Shown here in pieces: positions 8,340 to 18,054 of a DNA stretch of 64,000 nt. The position numbers were made by a program, and so were the translations under genes. The notes under the pieces are model-generated. The model was given only the letters and a program-made list of their open reading frames with translations. It was not told the origin of the DNA and ran no database searches. Origin of the DNA: Candidatus Binatia bacterium (GTDB lineage Bacteria; Desulfobacterota; Binatia; Bin18); assembly GCA_951812575.1 (NCBI GenBank), contig OX638322.1, forward strand, positions 1,487,925-1,551,924, read 5' to 3'. Each line of letters begins with the position of its first letter. The stretch's first letter is position 1.

Positions 8340-9353
8340 TTATTCGACGGACCAGACATCCCCGCGCCGCAGCAGGGTATCAATATTCCCTGGGCCGGAC
8401 TTCTCAACCGCGTCCTGAATCTGTTTGTTCATCAAGGACTCAATCGTCGGCCGTTGGGTTGAAAACAGGACCCCAACCGGTGTGGGGAAGTTGGGCGGTG
8501 TCATGCGACCGAGCAAATAGGCCAGGGTTTGATCGTGTTCATCGTGAACCAGCAGATCTGAGGTGCTGATGCCATTCCCAATCGTCACCACTTCGGGGGT
8601 CAAGCCGTTGAGGCGGATACCCCGGTCTTTGTTCTTACCAAAAATCATGGGTTGGCCGTGCTCAAGCAGCAGTTGGGTATCGGCCTTGGAGTCTTTCGCC
8701 TTCAGGTATTCCCAGGCGCCGTCGTTATAGACGTTGCAGTTTTGCAGGATTTCGATAAATGCTCCGCCCTGATGGTCGGCTGCCCGTCGCAGCGTTGCCT
8801 GCTGATGCTTGGCCTCGGTGTCGATACTGCGGGCAATAAACGTCGCCTCCGCGCCCATCGCCAGGGCGATCGGGTTGAGCGGATGGTCGGCCGAGCCCAT
8901 GGGCGTGGATTTGGCAACCTTGCCGAGCTCTGAAGTTGGCGAATATTGGCCTTTCGTCAGACCGTAAATCCGGTTGTTGAAAAGCATGATTTTGAGCTCA
9001 ACGTTCCGGCGCAGCGCATGGATGAGATGGTTGCCACCAATGCTCAAACCGTCGCCGTCACCGGTGACCAGCCAGATGTGCAGGTCGGGTCGGGAGATCT
9101 TGAGTCCGGTTGCAATCGCCGGCGCCCGGCCATGAATGGTATGAAAGCCATAGGTGTTCATATAGTACGGGAAACGGCTCGAACAGCCGATACCCGAAAT
9201 GAACACTGCTTTTTCTTTGGGAATGCCGAACTCAGGGAAGATTTTTTGGACCTGAGCCAAAATGGCATAGTCCCCACAGCCCGGACACCAGCGGACATCC
9301 TGGTCTGAAACAAAGTCTTTCCGGGTCAATTTTACCGCAGCTTCTGTGCTCAT
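8340..9353 (-). CDS. korB: 2-oxoacid:ferredoxin oxidoreductase, beta subunit
   Basis: A 337-aa thiamine-pyrophosphate subunit of a 2-oxoglutarate (or related 2-oxoacid):ferredoxin oxidoreductase. WCPGCGDY (~22-29) supplies Fe-S cysteines, GIGCSSR (~54-60) another, and the TPP-Mg motif is GDGDGLSIGGNHL (~98-110); ILQNCNVYND holds the fourth cluster cysteine. With the alpha subunit it oxidatively decarboxylates a 2-oxoacid to acyl-CoA, reducing ferredoxin. It starts 5 bases past the korA stop. The two-subunit arrangement resembles KorAB and actinobacterial or deltaproteobacterial OFORs; pyruvate is not excluded as substrate. Confidence 0.93.
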   Translation of the reverse strand: MSTEAAVKLTRKDFVSDQDVRWCPGCGDYAILAQVQKIFPEFGIPKEKAVFISGIGCSSRFPYYMNTYGFHTIHGRAPAIATGLKISRPDLHIWLVTGDGDGLSIGGNHLIHALRRNVELKIMLFNNRIYGLTKGQYSPTSELGKVAKSTPMGSADHPLNPIALAMGAEATFIARSIDTEAKHQQATLRRAADHQGGAFIEILQNCNVYNDGAWEYLKAKDSKADTQLLLEHGQPMIFGKNKDRGIRLNGLTPEVVTIGNGISTSDLLVHDEHDQTLAYLLGRMTPPNFPTPVGVLFSTQRPTIESLMNKQIQDAVEKSGPGNIDTLLRRGDVWSVE

Positions 9354-9358
9354 GGTCC

Positions 9359-11218
9359 TTAGTCCTCCAACATACGGGCAATGCGGGTTGCAACTTCAGA
9401 CACCTTAAACGGGCGGCCCTGGATCTTATTCAGCCCCACCGCGTCAACCAGATATTCGGCGCGGATCAGCTTGAGGAGCTGGCCCATATTCATCTCAGGG
9501 ACCAGCACCTTTTCATACCGGCTCAGGACATCGCCCAGGTCGGCCGGCAGCGGGTTCAGATAGCGCAGATGCGCATGGGCGACCGTATGGCCCTGCGCCT
9601 GAGCGGCCTCGACCGCGGCGGCAATAGCACCATATGTACTGCCCCAGCCCAGAACCAATAGTTTACCCTGCTCCGGTCCCTTCACCTGAGTAGGCGGAAT
9701 CTCCTGCGTGATTTTCGCCACCTTCTTATGGCGGACGCGCACCATCTGTTCATGGTTGGCAGGGGCGTAGCTGATATTGCCAGTCAGGTAATCCTTTTCA
9801 ATGCCGCCAATCCGGTGCTCGAGACCCGGTGTCCCCGGTTTGACCCAGGGTCGGGCCAGGGTTTCTTCATCCCGCAGATAGGGGAAGAAGCCTTGCGGAT
9901 CGGTCCGGAATTCGACCGGGATGCTGGGCAGATCATCGACACTCGGCAGGAGCCAGGGTTCCGAGGCGTTGGCCAGGAACCCGTCGGTCAGCAGGATGAC
10001 CGGCGTCATATATTTCATCGCGATCCGGGCCGCCTCAAAGGCGGCGTGAAAACAGTCCGCCGGTGTTGAGGCGGCAATCACGGGCAGGGGCGATTCTCCG
10101 TGCCGTCCATAGATCGCCTGGAGGAGGTCGGTCTGTTCGGGCTTGGTTGGCATACCCGTACTCGGCCCGGCCCGTTGGATATTAGTAACCACCATGGGCA
10201 ATTCAACCGAGGCGGCCAGACCCATGGTCTCACCCTTGAGGTTCATCCCAGGGCCGCTGGTTGTCGTAATGGCCAGCGCCCCCCCAAAAGCGGCGCCCAG
10301 GGCCGCTCCCACCCCGGCAATTTCGTCTTCGGCCTGGAAGGTATAGACGTTATAGTTTTTGTATTCGGCTAATTCGTGCAGCACATCGCTGGCCGGCGTA
10401 ATCGGATAGCTGCCCAAAAAGAGTGGCAGTCCGGCCTTTTGGGCGGCAATCACAAAACCCAGGGCGGTGGCCGAGTTGCCCGTGATATTGCGATACGTCC
10501 CAGGATCGATTTCGGCCGGCTTGATCTCATAGGACGAGGCAAACATATCGGTATTTTCACCCAGATTATAACCGCCCTTGATGGCCAGGGTGTTGGCCTC
10601 GGCGACCGCCGGGGTCTTCCCGAAGCGCTGTTGTATCCATTCCAGGGTGGGCTCAATCGGACGATTAAACAGCCAGGACACAACGCCCAGGGCAAAAAAG
10701 TTTCGACTCCGCATGACCGACCGATTTGGCAGGCCCGTGTCCTTCAGGGCCAGGGTCGTCATTTTGGTGACTTCCACCTGATAGACCTGATATTTATCCA
10801 GCGAATTGTCCTCAAGCGGACTTGCTTCGTACTCGGCTTTTCTCAGGTTGGCCGTGCTGAATTCAGCCGGGTCAACAATGAGAATGCCGTTTTGCTTCAG
10901 ATCGGCAATATTGGTTTTGAGCGCGGCCGGATTCATGCACACCAGGGCATCGAGATCATCCCCAGGGGTATAGACATTTTTATTGCTGAAATTGATCTGA
11001 AAAGCGCTCACACCGTACAGCGTGCCAGTAGGAGCTCGGATTTCCGCCGGAAAGTCGGGCAGGGTCCCGACATCATTCCCGGCAAGAACGGATTCGGATG
11101 TAAAACGGGTGCCGGTCAGCTGCATGCCGTCCCCGGAATCACCGGCAAAACGAATAACGACGCTTTCACGTTCCTGCGTCGATTTCTGCAGGGGCCCTCC
11201 CGCTGGATTGGTGGCCAT
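9359..11218 (-). CDS. korA: 2-oxoacid:ferredoxin oxidoreductase, fused gamma-alpha subunit
   Basis: A 619-aa protein in which the gamma domain (FAGDSGDGMQLTG, ~24-36, through ~200) is fused to the alpha domain. The alpha part has the GSYPITPAS motif that contacts the 2-oxoacid, then QAEDEIAGVGAALGAAFGG and TTSGPGMNLKGETMGLA, with domain II near the C-terminus (PEMNMGQLLKLIRAEYL). This is the typical KorA architecture. It forms an operon with korB. Its presence points to a ferredoxin-linked TCA step that could also feed electrons to other reductases. Confidence 0.94.
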   Translation of the reverse strand: MATNPAGGPLQKSTQERESVVIRFAGDSGDGMQLTGTRFTSESVLAGNDVGTLPDFPAEIRAPTGTLYGVSAFQINFSNKNVYTPGDDLDALVCMNPAALKTNIADLKQNGILIVDPAEFSTANLRKAEYEASPLEDNSLDKYQVYQVEVTKMTTLALKDTGLPNRSVMRSRNFFALGVVSWLFNRPIEPTLEWIQQRFGKTPAVAEANTLAIKGGYNLGENTDMFASSYEIKPAEIDPGTYRNITGNSATALGFVIAAQKAGLPLFLGSYPITPASDVLHELAEYKNYNVYTFQAEDEIAGVGAALGAAFGGALAITTTSGPGMNLKGETMGLAASVELPMVVTNIQRAGPSTGMPTKPEQTDLLQAIYGRHGESPLPVIAASTPADCFHAAFEAARIAMKYMTPVILLTDGFLANASEPWLLPSVDDLPSIPVEFRTDPQGFFPYLRDEETLARPWVKPGTPGLEHRIGGIEKDYLTGNISYAPANHEQMVRVRHKKVAKITQEIPPTQVKGPEQGKLLVLGWGSTYGAIAAAVEAAQAQGHTVAHAHLRYLNPLPADLGDVLSRYEKVLVPEMNMGQLLKLIRAEYLVDAVGLNKIQGRPFKVSEVATRIARMLED

Positions 11219-11359
11219 GGAATCTCCTCCCCCTCGGCTGTTACAGCACTGTTCGCTTAGAGTTGTTACAGACTCAGTCAGAATATGACCCAGAAGATTA
11301 TGGACAGGTAGAATATCCGACGTTGCAAGTTCAACGCAAGAGTCAGGCTGTCACCTAGG

Positions 11360-13096
11360 TTACAAAAAACGCAGAGAAAACGGGAGAATTGCCCATACCC
11401 GGTCTCGTTCCCAGGGCCAGCCGGTTGCGTGTACTCTTCCCCCCAGAGGCAGGAGGCGTAAAAGGGATGGAAGCCGGAGGAGCGAAGCGGGCTTGGGGAA
11501 ACGTTCGACCCCAACCGGCCAGTAGTCAGGGAGTCCGACTCGATATTTGAGTTCGGCCAAGGCCTCTTCCAGCCCGCCGATTCGGTCAACCAGGCCACGC
11601 GCCGCGGCCTGTCTCCCGCTCCAGACTCTCCCTTGGGCACAGGCGTCAACCGTTTCATAGCTGAGCGACCGACACTGGGCGACCTTTTTGACAAAGTCCT
11701 GATAGAAACTTTGGATCTCACTATTCATGCGCTCCTGTTCTGCCGGACCAAAGGCCAGATAGTCAGAGAACAGCGCCGCGCGCTTGCCCCGGGTCAGGAT
11801 TTCCTTATCCAGACCGAGTTGGGCATACAGGCCGTGCAATACCGCCTTCCCGGCAATAACGCCAATCGAGCCGGTCACCGTTCCTTCCTCGGCAAAAACA
11901 GTCGTGCCGGCCAGCGCGATATAATACCCTCCCGACGCCGCCACATCGCCCAGCGAGATAATCACGGGCTTCTCTTCTTTGGTCTGGAGAATTTCGTGCC
12001 AGACCAGATCGGAGGCCAGCCCGGACCCGCCAGGGCTCGACACGCGGATAAGAACCCCGGCAATCTCCGGGTTTTCGCGGATTTGTTTGAGGTCCCGGAT
12101 TACACTATTGGAGCCGGTGGACTGAATCCCGTCACTCCCGGTCTCAGTTTCTCCGCGCGTAATCGTTCCCCCCACCGTCATGAAGGCAATCCGCGCCGGA
12201 GGATAACGGAGCGCCTGGCGCCGCATGAGCCGCCCGCGCCGCCGCAGATAGGCACCCGCTTCAATGAATAGGTTTGGGTCGCTCTCGGCTGAATTCACAG
12301 CGGCAGCCCGGCCTTTTTCTTCAGTTTTTTCCGGTCGTCCGCGGCTTTCGAGCCAGTGCGGGATATCATCCTCATAGCCAATGTGATCGATCAGGCCCAC
12401 TTCCTGAGCTTCGTGCGGCAGGAACAGCCCCTGGTCAATGAGTTCCCGCACGGTCGCTGTGTCGGTATTCCGGGTCGCGGAAACGCCTTCAACTATCTGA
12501 TCGTACAGGTCGTCCAGCAGGCTGTTCATCATCTCCCGATGCGGCTCAGACAGGGATGTCCGTGTAAACGGCTCCCCGGCTGACTTATACTGCCCGGCCT
12601 GAGTGACCTGGGCCTCGATGCCCAGCTTGTCGAGCGCGCCCTTAAAGAACATCGTTTCGGCCGCAAGACCGGTGACGGTCAGGTGACCGGCCGGCGCCAT
12701 CGCCACCGCGTTGGCCGCACTGGCGAGGTAATACTCCTGGGTGCCGCCCTCGGCGAGATAAACGAGGACGTATTTCCCGGCGTGACGGAGCGCCTGAATG
12801 GAGCGCCGCAGGTTTTGCAGGCGAGCCCAGCCAGTATCCAGATGGTCGATAGTGAGAACAACGGCGCTGAGCTGCTCGTCCTCACGCGCCCAGCGTAGCA
12901 AAGTCGTCAGGCCAAACAGGTCCGGCGTGGTTGGACGTCGAAACGGCAGAAAGCCCAGGACACCAGCTTCGGCAATATGACCGGTGAGCTCTATCTGAAG
13001 GGTGTTATACGGCTTGTGCCGTCCGGTGAGGCGCGCAATAAGATCGATGGTCCAAAGAACGCCACGAGTAAGGCTGTGGAACAGGAAGCGTATCAC
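11360..13096 (-). CDS. sppA: Signal peptide peptidase SppA, 67-kDa (double-domain) type
   Basis: A 578-aa serine protease of family S49 that degrades cleaved signal peptides at the membrane. The duplicated architecture is evident: an N-terminal domain with the general-base lysine in QYKSAGEPFTR and a C-terminal domain (~300-500) with the nucleophile serine in DVAASGGYYIA, preceded by RVSSPGGSGLAS. Residues ~4-24 (FLFHSLTRGVLWTIDLIARLTG) may act as a weak membrane anchor. It starts 14 bases after iscX and so may be the last gene of the ISC transcript, a linkage with no known functional reason. Confidence 0.92.
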   Translation of the reverse strand: MIRFLFHSLTRGVLWTIDLIARLTGRHKPYNTLQIELTGHIAEAGVLGFLPFRRPTTPDLFGLTTLLRWAREDEQLSAVVLTIDHLDTGWARLQNLRRSIQALRHAGKYVLVYLAEGGTQEYYLASAANAVAMAPAGHLTVTGLAAETMFFKGALDKLGIEAQVTQAGQYKSAGEPFTRTSLSEPHREMMNSLLDDLYDQIVEGVSATRNTDTATVRELIDQGLFLPHEAQEVGLIDHIGYEDDIPHWLESRGRPEKTEEKGRAAAVNSAESDPNLFIEAGAYLRRRGRLMRRQALRYPPARIAFMTVGGTITRGETETGSDGIQSTGSNSVIRDLKQIRENPEIAGVLIRVSSPGGSGLASDLVWHEILQTKEEKPVIISLGDVAASGGYYIALAGTTVFAEEGTVTGSIGVIAGKAVLHGLYAQLGLDKEILTRGKRAALFSDYLAFGPAEQERMNSEIQSFYQDFVKKVAQCRSLSYETVDACAQGRVWSGRQAAARGLVDRIGGLEEALAELKYRVGLPDYWPVGVERFPKPASLLRLPSLLRLLPLGGRVHATGWPWERDRVWAILPFSLRFL

Positions 13097-13110
13097 AACT
13101 ATGGAACAGT

Positions 13111-13323
13111 CTAGGCGTTTTCCTCTTTATAGATTTCCAGCCAGGCCATTTGGATGGCTTCGAGTTTACCCTCGCTCGAATCCTGCGGGTCGTCGCTGAA
13201 ATCCTCCAACTCGGTGACCCAGCGGAGCAGATCGGTAAAACGGATGCTCAACGGATCGGTCTCGGGCTGGGCTTCGAAGAGCTGCTCGGCAATATCCTCG
13301 GGCGTGTCCCAGTATAGCTTCAT
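13111..13323 (-). CDS. iscX: Fe-S assembly adaptor IscX (YfhJ)
   Basis: A 70-aa acidic protein with the IscX family pattern: LYWDTPEDIAEQL at the start, DPLSIRFTDLLRWV in the middle and EAIQMAWLEIYKEE at the end. IscX binds IscS and iron and tunes cluster assembly. The start at 13323 follows GGGAGGGAGC; a longer frame reads into hscA and is a shadow. It is placed directly after hscA, as in the classical isc operon, though no ferredoxin gene lies between them here. Confidence 0.9.
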   Translation of the reverse strand: MKLYWDTPEDIAEQLFEAQPETDPLSIRFTDLLRWVTELEDFSDDPQDSSEGKLEAIQMAWLEIYKEENA

Positions 13324-13343
13324 GGCTCCCTCCCGTGCGGTTG

Positions 13344-15167
13344 CTACAAGTCGGAGAGCTGTTTCTCTCCCAGCGCCTCCTGGATTGAAGAATCCATAAT
13401 CCGTTGGGCAAACGGCGTGGTCACCTGGCTCAACTCCTCGGTCAGGTCCCGGATCAGATCGTAATCTTCTCCAGCGCACGCCTCACGGACCTTTTGCACG
13501 ACCTGGGCAATCTGCTCCTCCTCGCCCTCTTGCAGAAACGAGGCATTCTGGCTCAGGGCTTTGTCGGTCGCGTGCAGCACGGTGTCGGCTTCAGTCCGGG
13601 CCTCAATCAGCAGCCGCTGCTCAATGTCTTCTTCCGCAAAGTCTATGGACTCTTCCAGCAGCCGCTCCACCTCTTCGTCAGTCAAACCATAAGACGGCTT
13701 CACCTCAAGCGAACGTTCGAGCCCGGTCCGCAAGTCGGTGGCGGAAACGTTCAGAATACCGTTGGCGTCGATCATAAACGTCACTTCGACACGCGGGACT
13801 CCGGCCGGCTTGGGCTCGATAGGGATGCTGAAACGGGCCAGGCTGCGACAATCCTGGACCAGCTCGCGTTCCCCTTGCAGGACATGAACGGCGACCGCGG
13901 TCTGGTCATCCACCGCGGTAGTAAACATTTCCTTCACACTCGCCGGGATGGTCGTGTTGCGTTCAATGAGATGGCTCATGACCCCGCCCATGGTCTCAAT
14001 GCCTAAAGATAACGGGACCACATCGAGCAGCAGCATGTCCCGCCGCCGCCCGGACAGGGTATCCGCCTGGACCCCCGCCCCGAGGGCAACGACCTCATCC
14101 GGGTCGATATCGGTGAGCGGCGTCCGGCCAAAAAACTCGCCTACGCGCTGGCGTACCAGCGGCATGCGGGTCGAGCCGCCGACCAGGACAACCTCTTCAA
14201 TATCCTGGGTCTCAAGCCCGGCATCTTTAAGCGCCTGCCGACACGGCTCGAGCGTGCGGGCCACAATCTCGTCAACCGCGGCTTCCATCTCGTGACGGCT
14301 CAGGCTGCGAGAGAGCTGAACGCCGCTTGAGGGGACAGCCAGATTCAGGATCGTCTCGTCCTGCTCGGATAAGACCTGCTTGGCCTTTTCAGCCGCCCGC
14401 AGCGCACCATTCAACACCTGCAAGTCGCCGCGCAGTTCTTCATCCAAATCCGTGAGGAGAAAACGCTCGGCTATGGACTGATCGATATCGTCTCCACCCA
14501 GCCTGGTATTGCCGTTGGTGGATAACACCTCGAAGATGCCGGTGTGGAGCCGCAGAATAGACACGTCAAACGTACCCCCGCCAAAGTCATATACCGCAAT
14601 CAGCCCCTCTTCTTTTGTGTTGAGGCCATAGGCGAGAGCGGCTGCGGTCGGTTCGTTGAGGAGGCGAATAACCTCAAGGCCGGCCAGCTTGCCGGCGTCT
14701 TTGGTCGCCTGACGCTGCGAGTCGTTGAAATACGCCGGGACGGTAATGACCACCTTACGGACCTCTTCTTGAAGGGCCGCCGTAGCCCGGTCTCGCAAGA
14801 CGCGGAGAATAACGGCCGAGACCTCCGGTGGCGTCACCTGCCGGTCGTGGATGGCAAAACGGACCAGACTGGTAGAGTCTCCCTGATCGTCAACGAAGCG
14901 ATAGCGCTGCCGATCCTCGACGCTCACATGCTCCATCCCGAGACCCATAAAACGCTTGACCGACCGAATGGTCGAGAGCGGCTGCGTGCGGGCTAACTCG
15001 CCCGCCTCCCGGCCAACAACCACCCGGTCGTTGGGCAAAAAACTGACGATAGAGGGGAGGGTCTTCTGCCCGGTTTCGCCATCGGCAATGACGTGTGGGC
15101 CGGTGTCGTCCACACACGCAATCAGACTATTGGTTGTGCCGAGATCAATACCAACTATACGTTCCAC
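13344..15167 (-). CDS. hscA: Hsp70-type Fe-S cluster chaperone HscA
   Basis: A 607-aa DnaK-family ATPase specialised for IscU. The nucleotide-binding domain starts with GIDLGTTNS and has VYDFGGGTFDVSIL and VVLVGGSTRMPLVRQRV; the substrate-binding domain follows from ~385 (PLSLGIETMGG...) and recognises the LPPVK motif of IscU. Length is close to E. coli HscA (616 aa). Identity as HscA rather than DnaK rests on the neighbours hscB, iscA, iscU and iscS and on the short C-terminal lid. Confidence 0.94.
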   Translation of the reverse strand: MERIVGIDLGTTNSLIACVDDTGPHVIADGETGQKTLPSIVSFLPNDRVVVGREAGELARTQPLSTIRSVKRFMGLGMEHVSVEDRQRYRFVDDQGDSTSLVRFAIHDRQVTPPEVSAVILRVLRDRATAALQEEVRKVVITVPAYFNDSQRQATKDAGKLAGLEVIRLLNEPTAAALAYGLNTKEEGLIAVYDFGGGTFDVSILRLHTGIFEVLSTNGNTRLGGDDIDQSIAERFLLTDLDEELRGDLQVLNGALRAAEKAKQVLSEQDETILNLAVPSSGVQLSRSLSRHEMEAAVDEIVARTLEPCRQALKDAGLETQDIEEVVLVGGSTRMPLVRQRVGEFFGRTPLTDIDPDEVVALGAGVQADTLSGRRRDMLLLDVVPLSLGIETMGGVMSHLIERNTTIPASVKEMFTTAVDDQTAVAVHVLQGERELVQDCRSLARFSIPIEPKPAGVPRVEVTFMIDANGILNVSATDLRTGLERSLEVKPSYGLTDEEVERLLEESIDFAEEDIEQRLLIEARTEADTVLHATDKALSQNASFLQEGEEEQIAQVVQKVREACAGEDYDLIRDLTEELSQVTTPFAQRIMDSSIQEALGEKQLSDL

Positions 15168-15182
15168 GATTCGCCTCTTTTT

Positions 15183-15836
15183 TCAGAAGGTGGAGAGGGA
15201 CTTTTCCACGTCGCGGGTTAATGTCCGCAGATAGGCCATATCCGACAGCACCCGCTTCAGTTCGCTCAAGAGATCATTCGAGCTGTCGGCCTGTCCCCAT
15301 TTGGAGAAGTTAGCTGCCAGCTTTTGCTGCAAGCCTCGCGTCCGGTCGTCCAGATCATCCCGTACCTGGGTCACCTCAGCCTTGAGCCCAGTCAGCGCGC
15401 CAGACGTCCCGGCACTCTGGGCCTCCCGGACGGCGGCCAGCTTTTCCTGCACCTCAAACACGAGGAGGGCCAGAGCAGGAGGGATTTTGTTATTTTCCTT
15501 GCCGAGCTGTTCGCCGTTGAGTTCGAGCCAGTACCGGCCGCGTTGGACCGGGTCACGTAGCGTCCGATACGCCCGGTTCACCACTGCGGTGTTCTGAAGG
15601 CTGGCTTCCTGCTCCTCCGCAGTGCCGGTCTGGTGGAGGTCAGGATGGAGTTGGCGGCTTAACGCGTAGTACGTGTTGGCAAGCGCCTGCTCGTCAAGCA
15701 TGGGATCCCGGGCCAGACCAAATACCGTAAAATAGTCAATGTCTGGCGGTAAGGGTTGAAGAGCCCCGCAGGCCGGGCAGAACACCTGGGGTGTATGCTC
15801 GTCCTGACAGCGCCAGCAGCGCACCACCGTTGGCAT
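15183..15836 (-). CDS. hscB: J-protein co-chaperone HscB with N-terminal four-cysteine domain
   Basis: A 217-aa co-chaperone that delivers IscU to HscA. The J domain (~31-105) contains DYFTVFGL and the HPD tripeptide in RQLHPDLH; the C-terminal three-helix domain that holds IscU follows. The first ~26 residues contain CWRC and CPAC, a zinc-binding extension missing from E. coli HscB but known from human HSC20/HSCB and some bacteria. The start at 15836 is chosen because this domain begins at once; a longer frame overlaps iscA. Confidence 0.93.
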   Translation of the reverse strand: MPTVVRCWRCQDEHTPQVFCPACGALQPLPPDIDYFTVFGLARDPMLDEQALANTYYALSRQLHPDLHQTGTAEEQEASLQNTAVVNRAYRTLRDPVQRGRYWLELNGEQLGKENNKIPPALALLVFEVQEKLAAVREAQSAGTSGALTGLKAEVTQVRDDLDDRTRGLQQKLAANFSKWGQADSSNDLLSELKRVLSDMAYLRTLTRDVEKSLSTF

Positions 15837-15849
15837 AGTAAAGGGTGGG

Positions 15850-16197
15850 CTAGACCGAGAAGGAGCTACCGCAGCCGCACGCACGTTTGATATTGGGATT
15901 GGTCAGCTTAAAACCCGAATCCATTAAGGTCTCGGAAAAATCCAACTCTGTCCCGCGGAGATAGATAAAGCTTTTGCGGTCAACGATGACTTTGGCGCTT
16001 TCGCGCTCAAAGACACGGTCGCCGTCACGTGGAATATCCAGGTCCATCTTGTAGGACAAACCCGAACAGCCTCCTCCAACCACCTTGACCCGCAAGCCGC
16101 AATCCTGCCGCTCGTCCTGGACCGCCAGGTTCTCAATCTTTTTGGCTGCGTTTTCGCTGATTTCGATTTTGAGCTTTGCCTTCGCGCTTGCTGCCAT
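15850..16197 (-). CDS. iscA: A-type Fe-S carrier protein IscA
   Basis: A 115-aa A-type carrier that binds Fe-S clusters or iron and hands them to apoproteins. The three invariant cysteines are present in GGGCSGLSY (~41-49) and ACGCGSSF (~106-113). An N-terminal extension of about 10 basic residues precedes the fold. It lies between iscU and hscB in the ISC operon. Confidence 0.95.
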   Translation of the reverse strand: MAASAKAKLKIEISENAAKKIENLAVQDERQDCGLRVKVVGGGCSGLSYKMDLDIPRDGDRVFERESAKVIVDRKSFIYLRGTELDFSETLMDSGFKLTNPNIKRACGCGSSFSV

Positions 16198-16239
16198 ACC
16201 AGTTGTCCCAATCTGCTGCTGGTTTCTGTGTCCGTTTGT

Positions 16240-16641
16240 CTAGGCGGCATCCTTCTTGGTTGCCCCCTGGTCCCGCCAGTCCGCCACCGCCGCCTTGATC
16301 GCATCCTCGGCTAAGACCGAACAGTGAATCTTCACCGGCGGTAACGCCAACTCCTCCACGATCTGCGTGTTCTTGATCTCCCCCGCCTCGGCCACCGTCT
16401 TCCCCTTTACCAACTCCGTCACATAACTCGACGACGCAATGGCCGACCCACACCCAAAGGTCTTGAACTTCGCATCTTCAATCACTTCGGTCTGCGGGTT
16501 GATCTTGAGTTGTAACTTCATCACGTCCCCGCACTCCGGGGCGCCCACCACACCGGTGCCCACATTCATTTCCTCGGCCTCAAAACTCCCCACGTTCCGC
16601 GGCCGCTCGTAATGCTCTATGACTCGCTCGGTATATGCCAT
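16240..16641 (-). CDS. iscU: Fe-S cluster scaffold IscU
   Basis: A 133-aa scaffold on which IscS-derived sulfur and iron form [2Fe-2S] clusters. Cluster ligands appear in GAPECGDVM (Cys37), FGCGSAIASSS (Cys63) and KIHCSVLAEDAI (Cys106), with Asp39 after the first cysteine. LPPVKIHC is the HscA-recognition loop. GGAGGGAGC precedes the ATG. Spacing to iscS is 54 bases and to iscA 42 bases. Confidence 0.97.
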   Translation of the reverse strand: MAYTERVIEHYERPRNVGSFEAEEMNVGTGVVGAPECGDVMKLQLKINPQTEVIEDAKFKTFGCGSAIASSSYVTELVKGKTVAEAGEIKNTQIVEELALPPVKIHCSVLAEDAIKAAVADWRDQGATKKDAA

Positions 16642-16695
16642 CGCTCTCTGCTCCCTCCATGGTAGCGTTTTATCGGTGTTGAATACTTGCCGTAC

Positions 16696-17916
16696 TCAGG
16701 TTTTCCACTGAACCGATTTGAGGTCTATTCCTTCTTTGGCCATCTCGTACAGGGGTGACATTTCTCGCAATCGGACGACTACCTCGGAGACCCGCCTGAC
16801 AACGTAGTCCACGTCCTCTTCGGTGTTAAAGCGTCCCAGGCCGAACCGAATCGACGTATGGGCGAGCTCTTCTCCGACACCCAGCGCCTTGAGCACATAC
16901 GACGGTTCAAGGGTCGCCGAGGTACAGGCGGACCCGGACGAAAGCGCGATCTCCCGGTTGAGTCCCATCAGGAAGGATTCGCCCTCCACATACGAAAAGC
17001 TCAGATTCAAGTTGCCGGGAATCCGCTCTGTCGGATGGCCGTTCAAATACACTTCCTCCAGGTTTTCGGTCAAACCGTTATAGAGTCTCTGACGCAGACT
17101 CATAAGGCGGCCGGCCTCGGCTTCCAATTCCTGCCCGCATAACTCACACGCCTTACCAAAGCCGACAATGCCCGCCACATTCAACGTTCCCGAGCGCATC
17201 CCCCGCTCATGGCCACCGCCGTGCATCTGGGCGCGCAGGCGGATCCGGGGTCTCCGTGACCGGACGTATAAGGCCCCACAGCCCTTGGGCCCATACATTT
17301 TATGGGCGCTCATCGACATCAGGTCGATGCCGTCTTCATCAACGTTCACCGGGATCTTGCCCACGCCCTGAGTCGCGTCACAGTGAAACAGGATGCCCCG
17401 CTCTTTGGCGAGCTTGCCAATCTCTCGAATGGGATGCAGGGTGCCGATCTCGTTGTTGGCATACATCAGAGAGATCAGGATCGTCTCGTCTCGGATGGCG
17501 TTCTTCACGTCATCGACATCCACCCGACCATACTGATCCACCGGTAAGTAGGTCACTTCGGCGATATTCGCCCGTTCGAGAGCCTGACAGGTATCCAGGA
17601 CCGCCTTGTGTTCCGTGACCGCCGTAATAATGTGGTTGCCTTTATCCGCGTAGAACTCCGCCACGCCTTTAATCGCCAGATTGTCCGACTCGGTCGCCCC
17701 ACTGGTGAAAATGATCTCCTTGGGTCGGGCGCCGACCAAATCCGCAATCTGGCTACGCCCCCGGTCCACGGCCTCTTCGGCTGCCCACCCAAAGGCATGA
17801 TTGCGGCTGGCCGCATTGCCGTATATCTCTCCGAGAAACGGGACCATCGCCTCAATCACGCGCGGGTCTACCGGCGTGGTGGCCTGGTTATCCATGTAGA
17901 TCGGATCGCGCTCCAT
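16696..17916 (-). CDS. iscS: Cysteine desulfurase IscS
   Basis: A 406-aa PLP enzyme of aminotransferase class V that takes sulfur from cysteine. [13 protein letters not shown] opens the fold, [17 protein letters not shown] carries the PLP lysine, and the mobile loop has the persulfide cysteine in [17 protein letters not shown]. Length and loop are of the group-I IscS/NifS type. It is the first gene of the operon; iscR, which usually precedes it, is missing upstream, where uvrA lies in the same direction. Confidence 0.96.
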   Translation of the reverse strand: MERDPIYMDNQATTPVDPRVIEAMVPFLGEIYGNAASRNHAFGWAAEEAVDRGRSQIADLVGARPKEIIFTSGATESDNLAIKGVAEFYADKGNHIITAVTEHKAVLDTCQALERANIAEVTYLPVDQYGRVDVDDVKNAIRDETILISLMYANNEIGTLHPIREIGKLAKERGILFHCDATQGVGKIPVNVDEDGIDLMSMSAHKMYGPKGCGALYVRSRRPRIRLRAQMHGGGHERGMRSGTLNVAGIVGFGKACELCGQELEAEAGRLMSLRQRLYNGLTENLEEVYLNGHPTERIPGNLNLSFSYVEGESFLMGLNREIALSSGSACTSATLEPSYVLKALGVGEELAHTSIRFGLGRFNTEEDVDYVVRRVSEVVVRLREMSPLYEMAKEGIDLKSVQWKT

Positions 17917-17957
17917 AATGCCCTTTCATTGCCCAATGCGAGTTGGAATTGTTTTAA

Positions 17958-18004
17958 AGTGGACTCTAGGGGTCCAACTTAGGATTTCTTCCTGAGCCTG
18001 TCAA
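17958..18004 (-). promoter_or_regulatory. Promoter of the isc operon with an overlapping palindromic operator candidate
   Basis: On the minus strand TTGACA (17999-18004) is spaced 17 bases from TAAGTT (17976-17981), a good -35 with a weaker -10. Directly at the -10 lies an inverted repeat AGTTGGAC-N6-7-GTCCACT (17958-17979). Palindromes in this position are typical repressor sites; an Rrf2/IscR-type regulator would fit the operon, but the site does not clearly match a known IscR consensus. Confidence 0.55.
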
Positions 18005-18054
18005 CCTGCGTGGCAAGGCCAGGGGGAGAGGAAGCCCGCGAGTGGGGCCGCTGC

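Noticed and set aside
10376..11260. A 294-codon plus-strand frame opposite korA
   Set aside because: It is antisense to well-conserved KorA motifs and has no ribosome site or protein family signs.
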